A DNA stretch of 32,954 nt. It comes from Candidatus Aminicenantota bacterium. GTDB lineage: Bacteria > Acidobacteriota > Aminicenantia > Aminicenantales > Saccharicenantaceae. The notes under the pieces were generated by a model that saw nothing but the letters and a program-made list of their open reading frames with translations, had not been told where the DNA came from and made no database searches. This document shows positions 1-8,700 of this stretch, one piece after another. The first letter of the stretch is position 1; every line of letters begins with the position of its first letter. The stretch is taken from positions 1 through 32,954 of the forward strand of contig VGJC01000009.1 in assembly GCA_016867635.1 (NCBI GenBank). Reading direction: 5' to 3'. The position numbers and the translations under genes were made by a program.

Positions 1-774
1 CGCGGCCCGGCGCGGGGAGGGCGCTTCCAAGCTGAGGACCTCGGCTAATCGAGCGCGGTCCCGGTCGCCGACGACCTGGACACGGGCCCGGTCCCCGGTC
101 ACACCTCCGGGGACAAGCCAGGTCCGCGCGTCCACGGTGGCCAGCCCCGAGCCGCCCGGCCGATCCAGATCCTCGATCGTTACGGACCGAGCCGGCACGG
201 CGAACAGGTTCAGCAGCCGGCGGACCTTGGCCGTCGGGAAGCCGACGACGTTGTCGAAGTCGCCCTTCATGCGCTCGACGAACGTGTCGCCGATGTCCTG
301 TACGGCGTAGGCCCCGGCCTTGTCCCGGTAATCGTCGCGGTCGAGGTAGCCCTCGATCATCTCCCCGGTGAGGGGCCGGAAGGTCACGTAGGTCAGCTCG
401 TAGCCGGTGAGGAGCCGGTCCTCGCTCTTGCGGAAAACGGCCAGCCCGGTGATGACCCGGTGCCTGCGGCCCGAGAGCGCCTGCAGCATCGCCCGGGCCG
501 AATCCCTGTCGGCGGGTTTGCCGAGGATACGCAGGTTGAGGGCGACGACGGTGTCCGCGCCGATGACGACGGACGAGGGGAAATGATCGCCGCCCTTTTT
601 CGCCTTGAGCACGGCCGCCTCGACGGCGAAACGGACGGGATCGCTTTCGGCCACGGAGGACTCGTCGACGTCGACGGGGAAGACGCGGAACTCGGGGGCC
701 ACCTTGGCCATCAGCTCCCGCCGCCGCGGCGAGGCCGAAGCGAGGACGATGTCGAACGGCGGTTGGCGGTCCAT
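1..774 (-). CDS. maf: Maf family nucleotide pyrophosphatase, continuing in frame into a TRAM-like domain (3' truncated by window edge)
   Basis: Own minus-strand translation from ATG at 774: MDRQPPFDIVLASASPRRRELMAKV...VVIGADTVVALN..ILGKP...GDFDNVVGFPTAKVRRLL, then without a stop SVTIEDLDRPGGSGLATVDARTWLVPGGVTGDRARVQVVGDRDRARLAEVLSLEAPSPRRAA. Not in the ORF track because it runs off the edge. Confidence 0.88.
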   Translation of the reverse strand, partial: MDRQPPFDIVLASASPRRRELMAKVAPEFRVFPVDVDESSVAESDPVRFAVEAAVLKAKKGGDHFPSSVVIGADTVVALNLRILGKPADRDSARAMLQALSGRRHRVITGLAVFRKSEDRLLTGYELTYVTFRPLTGEMIEGYLDRDDYRDKAGAYAVQDIGDTFVERMKGDFDNVVGFPTAKVRRLLNLFAVPARSVTIEDLDRPGGSGLATVDARTWLVPGGVTGDRARVQVVGDRDRARLAEVLSLEAPSPRRAA

Positions 775-833
775 GGTTGCGGCGCCCATTTTACACGATT
801 TGGGGCTTCCCGGGCAGGGGACTTGCCTTTCCG

Positions 834-2072
834 TCAAGCCGGGAACAGGCGCGTCCCCCAGCCCGCTTCGACGGCGAACGCCATGCACCGGCGGAACACG
901 TCTTCATTGAACTCCGGGCAGGCCAAGCCCCGCTTTGCGAGGGCCGGCGCGGAATTCCTTATCTCGTACGTCCTCAGGTCCTGCATGTAGGGGCGATAGG
1001 CCTCGAGATGGGAGTCGTAGAGCCGTTCCAGGGCGTTCCTGGGGCGGGTCTCGAAGGCCTCCGCCCCGCAGGCCTCGATGCCCCGGATGCCGAAATATCG
1101 CTCGGCATATCCGACGATGTCCTCGATCCTCTTCGGGCGAGAGTTGGCGATGTGGAAGATGCCGCCGCCAAGGCACTCTTCCCTGAGGGCCATGAAAACT
1201 TCGACACAGTGGTCGATGGGCACGAGGTTGAGGCCGCCCTGGGGGCCGACCTCGATCCGGATGGGCAGGTGAACGCGCCCGTCCGGGTCGGTTCTCACGC
1301 CCATGGCGGCCGCCTTGGCCCCGCCCCGCTCCCGGATGTCCGAGGCATAGATATCCCGGAGCAGGACGGCCGCTTTGACCGGATAGTAGAGCGCGTTGAA
1401 ACGCAGCGTGCGGCCCGTGCGGGAGTCGCCGTAAACGATGGACGGCCGGTAGACGCTGAGCCGGATGCCCTCGCGCCGGCAAATGTCGCGGGCCTGGATC
1501 TCGCCCCGGGCCTTGGTCTCCTCGTAGACGTTGGTGAACGGGCCGGACTCGACCCACTCCTCGCGGCAGAGGCCGTCGCGGGCCCCGGCAACGAACGCCG
1601 TGCTGACATGGTGGAAAAAGGAGCAGGCGCTCCGGGCGGCGAGATCGAGGACGTTCCGGAGCCCGCCGATGTTGGCGGCCTCGACCTCGGGTCGCTTGCG
1701 TTCGGAAAAAGATGTGTCCGAGGCGCAGTGGACGATCTCGTCGACCCGACCCAAGGCGGGAGTCCCGTTCATAGCTTCGACGACCCACCCGGGGTCGAGG
1801 ATGTCACCTTCGGCCACGGTCAGCCGCTCCCGGGCCGCCGGCTCGAGACCGAACCAGTCGGCGAGCCGGCCGACGCGGTCCCGGGCGGGGAGACGCTTGG
1901 AGGAACGGGCCAGGATGGTCACCCGACAGCCGGCCTTCAGGAGCGCCGCGGCGATGTGGCTGCCGAGAAAGCCCGTCCCGCCCGTGATCAGGACCCGGGA
2001 AAGGCCGGCCGCCCGCCTTTCCTGCAGTTCCTCGGCGCCGATCCGCATCATCTTCCCCTGCCCGTCACACAC
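834..2072 (-). CDS. NAD(P)-dependent SDR / thioester-reductase-like (NAD_binding_4 type) protein
   Basis: RVLITGGTGFLGSHIAAALLKAGCRVTILARSS Rossmann motif, VYEETKARGE (YxxxK) and YRPSIVYGDS. GTG start overlaps the stop of the upstream gene (GTGTGTGA). Confidence 0.85.
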   Translation of the reverse strand: MCDGQGKMMRIGAEELQERRAAGLSRVLITGGTGFLGSHIAAALLKAGCRVTILARSSKRLPARDRVGRLADWFGLEPAARERLTVAEGDILDPGWVVEAMNGTPALGRVDEIVHCASDTSFSERKRPEVEAANIGGLRNVLDLAARSACSFFHHVSTAFVAGARDGLCREEWVESGPFTNVYEETKARGEIQARDICRREGIRLSVYRPSIVYGDSRTGRTLRFNALYYPVKAAVLLRDIYASDIRERGGAKAAAMGVRTDPDGRVHLPIRIEVGPQGGLNLVPIDHCVEVFMALREECLGGGIFHIANSRPKRIEDIVGYAERYFGIRGIEACGAEAFETRPRNALERLYDSHLEAYRPYMQDLRTYEIRNSAPALAKRGLACPEFNEDVFRRCMAFAVEAGWGTRLFPA

Positions 2073-3918
2073 GATAGAGGAAACCGTCCTTCCTCGAGCA
2101 CCCTTGGGAGAAGACGTATTTCAGGGACATGACGCCGGGGACCCGCTCAGCGAGCCGGTCGAGCCAGGGGTCGAGCTCCGGCAGGGCCCGGGCGATCTTT
2201 TCCCTTTCGGCCGGGTCGGTGTGGTCGACGTAGTAGTCGTACTCGAGGATGGCCCGCTTGCCGAGGTCCATCGGCGTCAAGAACCCGAAATCGTGATCGA
2301 TGCCGTGGGACCGGGCGACGCCGGCAAAGCCGTCGAGGATCTCGTGGATGACGGCGGGGTTGTCCGGCGGGAGATAGACCAGGAAGGCGAACATGTGCTT
2401 GCGGCGCGACATCCGGGCGCTGACGATGCGGTGCATGTTGAGCCAGACCATGTCGGTCATCTCGGGCCGGCGGTAGAGCTCCCGGTATAAAGGCCTGAGG
2501 GTCTCGGGCACGCAAGAGGAAGCCGTTTCGGGCGAAGGCTGGAGCGCGGCCTCGACGAGCGGCCTCATCTCGGGCCGGCAAAGGAGCTCGTAGGGGCGTT
2601 CTTGGCCCTGATAGCCGCGGACCAGCTCCAGCCACTGAGGCTCGACGAGCTTCGGCAGCCCGAGCATCAAGGTGCGAAGGAGATCGGCATCGATGACCGC
2701 CGGCGACATCTTGCGGACCGCCTCGCGGGCGTGGCTGTCGCCGGTCAAGAAGACCATATAATTCACGCCCAGCGCCTCCGGAAGGGCGGCCTTGAGATCT
2801 TGGGCCAGGGTTTCGTCGGGCGACAGGAAGCCGGCGATGTAGTGGGCCCCGAGGACGGCGACGGCCAGACCGATCCGCCGCTGGCCGAGCTCGCGGGCGA
2901 ACCGGACGGCTTCGTCGAAGCCTTCGAACGGCACCAGGAGGCCCTCCTCGTCGGCGGTCGTCGGGTGGAGCTTGACGAAGGCTTTGGTGCAGATGCCGGG
3001 AGAGGGCGCGACCCGATGTTCGAAGGCGAAATGGTTCGGGGCGGCCTTGTCGTTGAGCCGGAAGACGCGGCCGTCGCGGCCGACGAACTCCATGTCGATG
3101 AAATTGTCGGCCGCGGTCCCGTAGACGTTGGACCAGGTCGAGAAGGTCCCCGTGCAGACGATGTTCCCGCAGACCGTGGCCGCGGGCTCGGCGGCGTTGA
3201 TGCGCAGGCCGTGCCGGAAGGCTTCCTGCTGGAGCTCGAACGACGTGACCCCCGGCTCCGCCGCCGCGCAGAAATTCGGCAGATCGATCTCGATCCCCCG
3301 CATCCGGTTCATGTCCAGAACGATGCCGTCCGTGAAAACGAAGCCGAAGACGCTGCCGCCGTTGCCGCGGACCGCGTAGGGGAGGTCCCTTTCGTTGGCC
3401 AGCCGGACGATCGCGGCAACCTCGTCCCTCGAGCCCGGCAGGACGACATAAAGGGGCAGCTGCGGGCCGGCCAGGGGGAAGGGGTCGTCGGCGTAGGTCC
3501 AGAGGACGGCCGGGTCGTTCGAGGCCCAGTCCCGGCCGACGATGGCCCGCAGCCGGCGCAGGGTTTCGTCCTCGGCCGGCCGTACGATCTCGCCTTTTTC
3601 CCTGCGGTGCTCCTCGACGGCGTCCTTGAGGGCCCGCATGACGGACGTGGGCTGCATCCCGGTCACAAAGTGGCACTGGCCGTCGCAGATGCCGCACAGC
3701 GTGCAGGTGTCGGCGGCGTCCAGGAGCGCCTCGGTGACGGGGACCCGCCCTTCGGCGAGGCCCCGGTAAAGGTCCATCCTTCCCTGGGGATAATAGGTGA
3801 CGAAGTGCTTTTCGGGCCCCGACGGGCAGAGGCCCGTGGCCAGGTAATCGATCTTGCACATCGCATAATGACGGCATTGAGCGGCCGTGGCCGCGGCGCT
3901 ACGATCGATCTTCGGCAT
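2065..3918 (-). CDS. FAD-binding (FAD_binding_4 type) oxidase with N-terminal Fe-S cysteine motif
   Basis: Start chosen at MPKIDRS rather than the ORF-track start at 4137, which would overlap ubiE. CTLCGICDGQC (CxxCxxCxxxC) followed by LPLYVVLPGSRDEVAAIVRLANERDLPYAVRGNGGSVFGFVFTDGIVLDMNRM. Confidence 0.85.
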   Translation of the reverse strand: MPKIDRSAAATAAQCRHYAMCKIDYLATGLCPSGPEKHFVTYYPQGRMDLYRGLAEGRVPVTEALLDAADTCTLCGICDGQCHFVTGMQPTSVMRALKDAVEEHRREKGEIVRPAEDETLRRLRAIVGRDWASNDPAVLWTYADDPFPLAGPQLPLYVVLPGSRDEVAAIVRLANERDLPYAVRGNGGSVFGFVFTDGIVLDMNRMRGIEIDLPNFCAAAEPGVTSFELQQEAFRHGLRINAAEPAATVCGNIVCTGTFSTWSNVYGTAADNFIDMEFVGRDGRVFRLNDKAAPNHFAFEHRVAPSPGICTKAFVKLHPTTADEEGLLVPFEGFDEAVRFARELGQRRIGLAVAVLGAHYIAGFLSPDETLAQDLKAALPEALGVNYMVFLTGDSHAREAVRKMSPAVIDADLLRTLMLGLPKLVEPQWLELVRGYQGQERPYELLCRPEMRPLVEAALQPSPETASSCVPETLRPLYRELYRRPEMTDMVWLNMHRIVSARMSRRKHMFAFLVYLPPDNPAVIHEILDGFAGVARSHGIDHDFGFLTPMDLGKRAILEYDYYVDHTDPAEREKIARALPELDPWLDRLAERVPGVMSLKYVFSQGCSRKDGFLYRV

Positions 3919-4681
3919 CAGAGACCTCCTCGGGCTTGCGCCCGAAATAGATGACGGCGATCCCGAAAGTCCGTGGATGGACGGCGATATCGATGAATCC
4001 GGCCCCGGCCAGGCGCTGGGCCAGGGCGGCCGGCGGGTCGAAAACGCGGATGGATTCGGCCAGATAGCGGAACGGCCCGTCCGTCCCGGTGATGATCCGG
4101 GCGGCCCGCGGCATGAGCCGGAAAGAATAGAGATCATAGAGCGAACGCTGCCAGCGGCGCCGCGGCAGGGAGAATTCGAGGGCCGCCAGCCGCCCGCCGG
4201 GCTTCAGGACCCGGCGTATCTCCCGGAGACCCCGGTCTAGGTGGACGAGGTTCCTCAGCCCGAAGCCGACGGTGGCGGCGTTGAATGTGGAACCGGCGTA
4301 CGGCAGCTCTTCGGCGTCGCCTTGGACGAAGGCCGTGCGTCCGCCGACGCCGGCGCGCGCGAGCTTTTCGCGGCCGGCGTCCATCATGGGCCGGTTGAAA
4401 TCGCAGACGACAGCATGCCCGGAAACCCCGACGCGACGGGCCGCGAGAAGGGCCAGGTCGGCCGTGCCCCCGCAGACGTCCAGGACGGCCTCTCCCGGCG
4501 CCAACCGCAGAAGACGGATGACCGCGCGCTTCCAAAGGAAATGGAGTCCGAAGCTCAGCAGGGCGTCGGCCCGGTCGTAGCTCCGGGCGATGGGCGTGAA
4601 CTGGTCGTGGACGAGCTTTTTTTTCTCTTCAGACCCGACCGTCCTGTAGCCGAAGTTGACCTTTTCCGGCGGCGCTTGCAT
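3899..4681 (-). CDS. ubiE: UbiE/COQ5-type demethylmenaquinone/ubiquinone methyltransferase
   Basis: VHDQFTPIARSYDRADALLSFGLHFLWKRAVIRLL..VLDVCGGTADLA...FGLRNL..LREIRRVLKPGG. ATG at 4681 preceded by AGGA; the track start at 4699 is a TTG. Confidence 0.87.
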   Translation of the reverse strand: MQAPPEKVNFGYRTVGSEEKKKLVHDQFTPIARSYDRADALLSFGLHFLWKRAVIRLLRLAPGEAVLDVCGGTADLALLAARRVGVSGHAVVCDFNRPMMDAGREKLARAGVGGRTAFVQGDAEELPYAGSTFNAATVGFGLRNLVHLDRGLREIRRVLKPGGRLAALEFSLPRRRWQRSLYDLYSFRLMPRAARIITGTDGPFRYLAESIRVFDPPAALAQRLAGAGFIDIAVHPRTFGIAVIYFGRKPEEVSDAEDRS

Positions 4682-4778
4682 GTTCCTGGTGAATTTCAAT
4701 GACCATCAATATAACAGATGCCGCCCCGGATGCGAATCCCTCGTGGAATCCGGGCGGAGTCTGCCGCCGGTCGTCCAG

Positions 4779-4808
4779 TTGCCTTCCGCCGGCCGTCTCG
4801 CTTAGAAT
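4779..4808 (+). promoter_or_regulatory. Putative sigma-70-type promoter for the ROK gene (TTGCCT-N18-TAGAAT)
   Basis: -10 hexamer ends 9 nt before the ATG at 4818, implying a leaderless or nearly leaderless mRNA. Confidence 0.5.
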
Positions 4809-4817
4809 GGCCGTGGA

Positions 4818-5741
4818 ATGACAAGGATCGAACGTTACGCCGTCGGTGTCGACCTCGGCGGGACCAAGGTCGAGGCCTGCCTGGTCGACGAGACGCGGTC
4901 CGTCCTGGCCCGCAAGCGCCGGCCATCCGAGCCGGACAAGGGCCGGGAGCGGGTCGTCGCCAACATCCTGGAGCTCGTCGACGAGACGGCGGGCGCCGCC
5001 CGCATCGAGGCCGTCGGCATGGGCACTCCCGGCACCTATCACCCGGCCGACGACATCATGTACGGCGCCCCGCACACGCCGCTCTACGAAGAGCCGGGGC
5101 TCGTCGGCCTCCTGCGGTCCAAGCTCGATGTCCCCGTCATCGTCGAGAACGACGCCAACTGCCTGGCCCTGGCCGAGTTCTTCGCCCAGTGCCATGGGAC
5201 GTACGGCACGGTCATGGCCGTCATCCTGGGAACGGGTATGGGCTCAGGGCTCATTCTCGACAACCGCCTCTACCGCGGCCCGCACGGCAATGCCGGGGAG
5301 ATCGGCCACATGACCGTCGACATCGACGGCCGCCTCTGCGAATGCGGGAGACGAGGCTGCGGCGAAGCCTACCTCTCGGGACCGAGTCTATCGCGTCGCT
5401 ATGCCGAGCTCACGGGGATCTCGATCCCTCCCGACAGGGTCTTCGAGGAATACAAGGCCGGGGACCGGCACGCGCGGAGGGTCTTCGAAGAGTCCTTCCG
5501 GATCATGGGCGAGCTGTTCGCCGACTGCGTCAACGTTCTCGATCTCGAGGCCATCGTCCTCGGCGGCGGCGTGTCGAATATCCCTTTATGGTACGACCAT
5601 GTCCCGCCGGTCATGCTGAAGTCCCTGTTCGGCACCCCCGGGCGTAAGGTCCCCCTCCTCAAGGCCGTCCTGGGCGATTCGGCGGGAGTCCTCGGCGCCG
5701 CCTACCTCGCTCTCCGCGAAATGGGCCTCTTGGAGTTTTAG
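4818..5741 (+). CDS. ROK family sugar kinase / glucokinase-like protein
   Basis: VGVDLGGTKVEACLVD, VENDANCLALAE, GTGMGSGLI, GNAGEIGHM and the zinc motif CECGRRGCGEAYLSG. Confidence 0.92.
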   Translation: MTRIERYAVGVDLGGTKVEACLVDETRSVLARKRRPSEPDKGRERVVANILELVDETAGAARIEAVGMGTPGTYHPADDIMYGAPHTPLYEEPGLVGLLRSKLDVPVIVENDANCLALAEFFAQCHGTYGTVMAVILGTGMGSGLILDNRLYRGPHGNAGEIGHMTVDIDGRLCECGRRGCGEAYLSGPSLSRRYAELTGISIPPDRVFEEYKAGDRHARRVFEESFRIMGELFADCVNVLDLEAIVLGGGVSNIPLWYDHVPPVMLKSLFGTPGRKVPLLKAVLGDSAGVLGAAYLALREMGLLEF

Positions 5742-5745
5742 GGCC

Positions 5746-6183
5746 TTATTGGTACTTCCCCATGATGTAATTCTCGAGGTTCTCGATCTTGACCTTCTGC
5801 TCGGTCATGACGGCCTTGACGACGTCGCCGATGGAGATGACCCCGGCCAGCTTGCCCTCGGTGCGGACGGGCAGGTGGCGGATGCGCTTGTCCGTCATCA
5901 GGGCCATGCACTCCTCGGCCGCCGTGTCGAGGCGCACTCCGTAGACCTCGGTGGTCATGATGTCGCGGACGGGCGTGTCCTGGGATTGCAGGCCCTTCAG
6001 AATGACCTTCCGGGCGTAGTCGCGCTCGGAGATGATGCCCACGATCTCGTCGTTCTCGACGACGACCAGGGCGCCGACCCGCTTCGCGGCCATCAGCTTC
6101 AAGGCCTCGAGGACCTTGGCCCCGGGCGAGATCGTCCAGGCCGTGTGCCCCTTCTGATCCAGGATCTCTTTGACGGTCATCAT
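5746..6183 (-). CDS. CBS-domain-pair protein
   Basis: KRVGALVVVENDEIVGIISERDYARKVI...VRDIMTTEVYGV...IRHLPVRTEGKLAGVISIGDVVK: two CBS repeats. Confidence 0.93.
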   Translation of the reverse strand: MMTVKEILDQKGHTAWTISPGAKVLEALKLMAAKRVGALVVVENDEIVGIISERDYARKVILKGLQSQDTPVRDIMTTEVYGVRLDTAAEECMALMTDKRIRHLPVRTEGKLAGVISIGDVVKAVMTEQKVKIENLENYIMGKYQ

Positions 6184-6237
6184 GGTTGTCCCTCCCGACC
6201 ATCGGCGTTCATGACATCATGGATAGATGATGACGTC

Positions 6238-6253
6238 CGGGGGCCGGCCCCCG
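6238..6253. repeat. 16-nt perfect palindrome CGGGGGCCGGCCCCCG in the predicted 5' leader of the CBS gene
   Basis: Read directly; lies between the predicted -10 (6275-6280) and the start codon (6183). Confidence 0.8.
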
Positions 6254-6274
6254 TTTCCCTTATCTTGTGATTGA

Positions 6275-6303
6275 TTTATAGCGGATGCCGCCGGGGATGT
6301 CAA
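6275..6303 (-). promoter_or_regulatory. Sigma-70-type promoter for the CBS gene (TTGACA-N17-TATAAA)
   Basis: Reverse complement reads TTGACATCCCCGGCGGCATCCGCTATAAA. Confidence 0.7.
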
Positions 6304-6340
6304 CCCGGGCCATCGCCGTGTCGAGGGCCAAGCGCCCCGG

Positions 6341-7687
6341 TCAGTCGAAATAGCCCGTCAGGTCGTCCCGGTTGAGGCCCTGTTCGAGGGCCACTCGGGC
6401 CACGGCCCGGGCCACGGACTTGTGGAGGGCCTTGTCGAGCGGGTTGGGGACGATCTCGCCGGGCGGGGCGAAGGCGGCGATGGCCTCGGCCGCGGCGGCG
6501 AGCATCTCGCGGGTGATCCTGGGCACGTCGGCGTCGACCGCGCCGCGGAAAATGCCGGGGAAGCCGAGGACGTTGTTGACCGACTTCCCGTCGGCGGCGA
6601 AGGCCGCGCCGGCTTTGAGGGCCTCCTCGGGCTCGATCTCGGGATTGGGGTTGGACAGGGCCAGGACGACCTGGCCCTTGCGGACCATATCCTTCTTGAT
6701 CAGCCCGGGCACACCCGTCGTGGCGATGACGACGTCGCTGCCGGCCATGATCGACTTGAGGTCGGACGGGACGCCGCCCGCGGCCTTGAGCCGGTCGAGG
6801 GCGCCCGGGGCGATGTCGGCCCCGGACACGGGGTTCTGGAACCGGAACATCAGCATTTTGGCCAGGGCCAGCCCCGCCGCGCCGAGCCCGATGACCCCCA
6901 TCCGGCAGCGGCCGAGGTCGACGCCGACCACCTTGGCCGCGTTGATCAGGGTGGCCGTGACGACGCAGGCTGTGCCGTGCTGGTCGTCGTGCATGACGGG
7001 GACGTCGACCCGGGCCTGGATGCGCTCCTCGATCTCGAAGCAGCGAGGCGCCGAGATGTCCTCGAGCTGGATGGCGGCGAAGGTCGGGGCCATGTGGACG
7101 ACCGTGTCGACGATCTCGTCCGGGTCCTTGGTGTCGAGGAGGATGGGCATGCCCGAAAGACCGGTCAGCGTTTCGAGCAGGCTGGCCTTGCCTTCCATGA
7201 CGGGCATCGCGGCCTTGGGGCCGATGTCGCCGAGACCGAGCACGGCTGTGCCGTCGGTGACGATGGCCACGAGGTGCCGGATGGAGGTGAAACGGCGGGC
7301 CAGGGCCGGGTCGTCCTTGATCTTCAAGCAGACCTCGGCGACGCCGGGCGTGTAGACCCGCCGCAGAGTGGACAGGTTGGAGATGTCGTAGCGGCTGCGG
7401 ATGGCGATCTTGCCTCCCTGGTGCATTTCGAGGACCTCGTCGCGGACCTCGAGAAGCGCGGCTTCCGAGTAGGCCTCGACGGCCTGGATGAGGCGGGTGA
7501 GGTGGGCCGGGTCGTCGGCCCAGATGTTGATGTCGCGGTCGACGGCCGACCCGCCCATGTGGATGGTTCGGATCTCGCCGATGAGGCCGCCGTGGTCGCC
7601 GATGGCCGAAAGCAGCCGGCCGAGTGCCCCGGGTTTCTGCTGCAGCCGGCAACGGAATGTCCGCTGGATCTTGCCGTCCCACCACAT
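6341..7687 (-). CDS. NAD(P)-dependent malic enzyme with N-terminal ACT-like domain
   Basis: N-terminal QQKPGALGRLLSAIGDHGGLIGEI (ACT-like), then YTPGVAEVCLKI, VTDGTAVLGLGDIGPKAAMPVMEGKA and HDDQHGTACVV. Confidence 0.93.
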   Translation of the reverse strand: MWWDGKIQRTFRCRLQQKPGALGRLLSAIGDHGGLIGEIRTIHMGGSAVDRDINIWADDPAHLTRLIQAVEAYSEAALLEVRDEVLEMHQGGKIAIRSRYDISNLSTLRRVYTPGVAEVCLKIKDDPALARRFTSIRHLVAIVTDGTAVLGLGDIGPKAAMPVMEGKASLLETLTGLSGMPILLDTKDPDEIVDTVVHMAPTFAAIQLEDISAPRCFEIEERIQARVDVPVMHDDQHGTACVVTATLINAAKVVGVDLGRCRMGVIGLGAAGLALAKMLMFRFQNPVSGADIAPGALDRLKAAGGVPSDLKSIMAGSDVVIATTGVPGLIKKDMVRKGQVVLALSNPNPEIEPEEALKAGAAFAADGKSVNNVLGFPGIFRGAVDADVPRITREMLAAAAEAIAAFAPPGEIVPNPLDKALHKSVARAVARVALEQGLNRDDLTGYFD

Positions 7688-7728
7688 GATCTATCTCCTT
7701 GTCTCCGAGAGCCGATATGCTCCGCCCC

Positions 7729-7757
7729 ATTATAACGTTGTCGCTCCGGCCGGGCAA
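7729..7757 (-). promoter_or_regulatory. Sigma-70-type promoter for malic enzyme (TTGCCC-N17-TATAAT)
   Basis: Reverse complement of 7729-7757, 42 nt upstream of the start codon. Confidence 0.55.
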
Positions 7758-7953
7758 ACCCGCCTTAAGTTCATCGGCTGCCGCCAGGGGACCTGCGTCA
7801 TCGCCGGCAACCGCTATCTGTCCATCCTCTACTGGGCCGTCCTCGGCGGCCTGGCCGCCAACATCATTGCCAAGCTCTAGAGCTCAGTCTATGAGCAGAA
7901 AGGCGTAGCGGTTCATTTCCTGGAAGGCTGCAGCTCGGCTATAATGGGAGGCC

Positions 7954-8700
7954 ATGAAAGCTCTCTCCCGGTTCGCCGTCGTCCTCGTCCGTCCGGACAG
8001 CCCCGAGAACATCGGCCTTGCGGCCCGGGGCATGGCCAACGCGGGGTTCGCCGACCTGAGGGTCGTCGGGCTCGAGCGCTTCGAGGCTCCCGTCTGGAGG
8101 ACCGCCGTCCACGCCGAGCCGATCCTCGAGGGGGCCCGGTTCTTCGACAGCCTGCCCGAGGCGGTCGCCGACCGGCACGTCGTCGCCGGTTCGACGGCCC
8201 GCGTCCGCCGCGATTTCCCCTTGGTCGCCCTGCCCGAGGCTGTCCGCCGGATCGCCGAATATCCGTCCTCGACCCGGGTCGGTCTCGTCTTCGGGAACGA
8301 AAGGACCGGCCTGACGTCCGGCGAGATCGGCCTCGCGAACCTCCGTTTCCACATCCCCCAGGCGGCCCGTCAGCCCTCCTACAACCTGGGCGTGGCCGTG
8401 ACCCTGACGCTCTATGAGATGGCCCGCCGCGGCGACCCCGTTCCGTCCGTCCGCAAGGACCGGCCGCTGACCCATGCCGAGCAAGCGGAGTCCGGGGACC
8501 GCTTCCGGGCCATGCTCGACGGTCTGGGGTTCATGCGCGATACGAACCGGACGTTCATCGAAGAAAAGGTCCGGGACATCTTCTTCCGGATGGCCCTGAC
8601 GGCCAAGGACCGGGACGTCATCCTGGCCATGTTCCGCAAGCCCCTGCTGGGGCCCCGGAGAAGGACCTCCCGCATCAAGAGAGGAAAGGACATATCGTGA
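7954..8700 (+). CDS. TrmH/SpoU superfamily RNA methyltransferase, TrmJ-like
   Basis: FAVVLVRPDSPENIGLAARGMANAGFADLRVV, VGLVFGNERTGLTSGEI and IPQAARQPSYNLGVAVTLTLYEM (SpoU motifs). TATAAT at 7940-7945 just upstream. Confidence 0.9.
   Translation: MKALSRFAVVLVRPDSPENIGLAARGMANAGFADLRVVGLERFEAPVWRTAVHAEPILEGARFFDSLPEAVADRHVVAGSTARVRRDFPLVALPEAVRRIAEYPSSTRVGLVFGNERTGLTSGEIGLANLRFHIPQAARQPSYNLGVAVTLTLYEMARRGDPVPSVRKDRPLTHAEQAESGDRFRAMLDGLGFMRDTNRTFIEEKVRDIFFRMALTAKDRDVILAMFRKPLLGPRRRTSRIKRGKDIS

Noticed and set aside
777-2132. 451-aa and 319-aa plus-strand ORFs over 777-2490
   Set aside because: Antisense to the SDR gene, which has clear Rossmann and YxxxK motifs.
2065-4137. 690-aa start of the FAD oxidase
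   Set aside because: N-terminal 73 aa are Ser/Arg/Pro-rich and overlap ubiE; MPKIDRS at 3918 is the better start.
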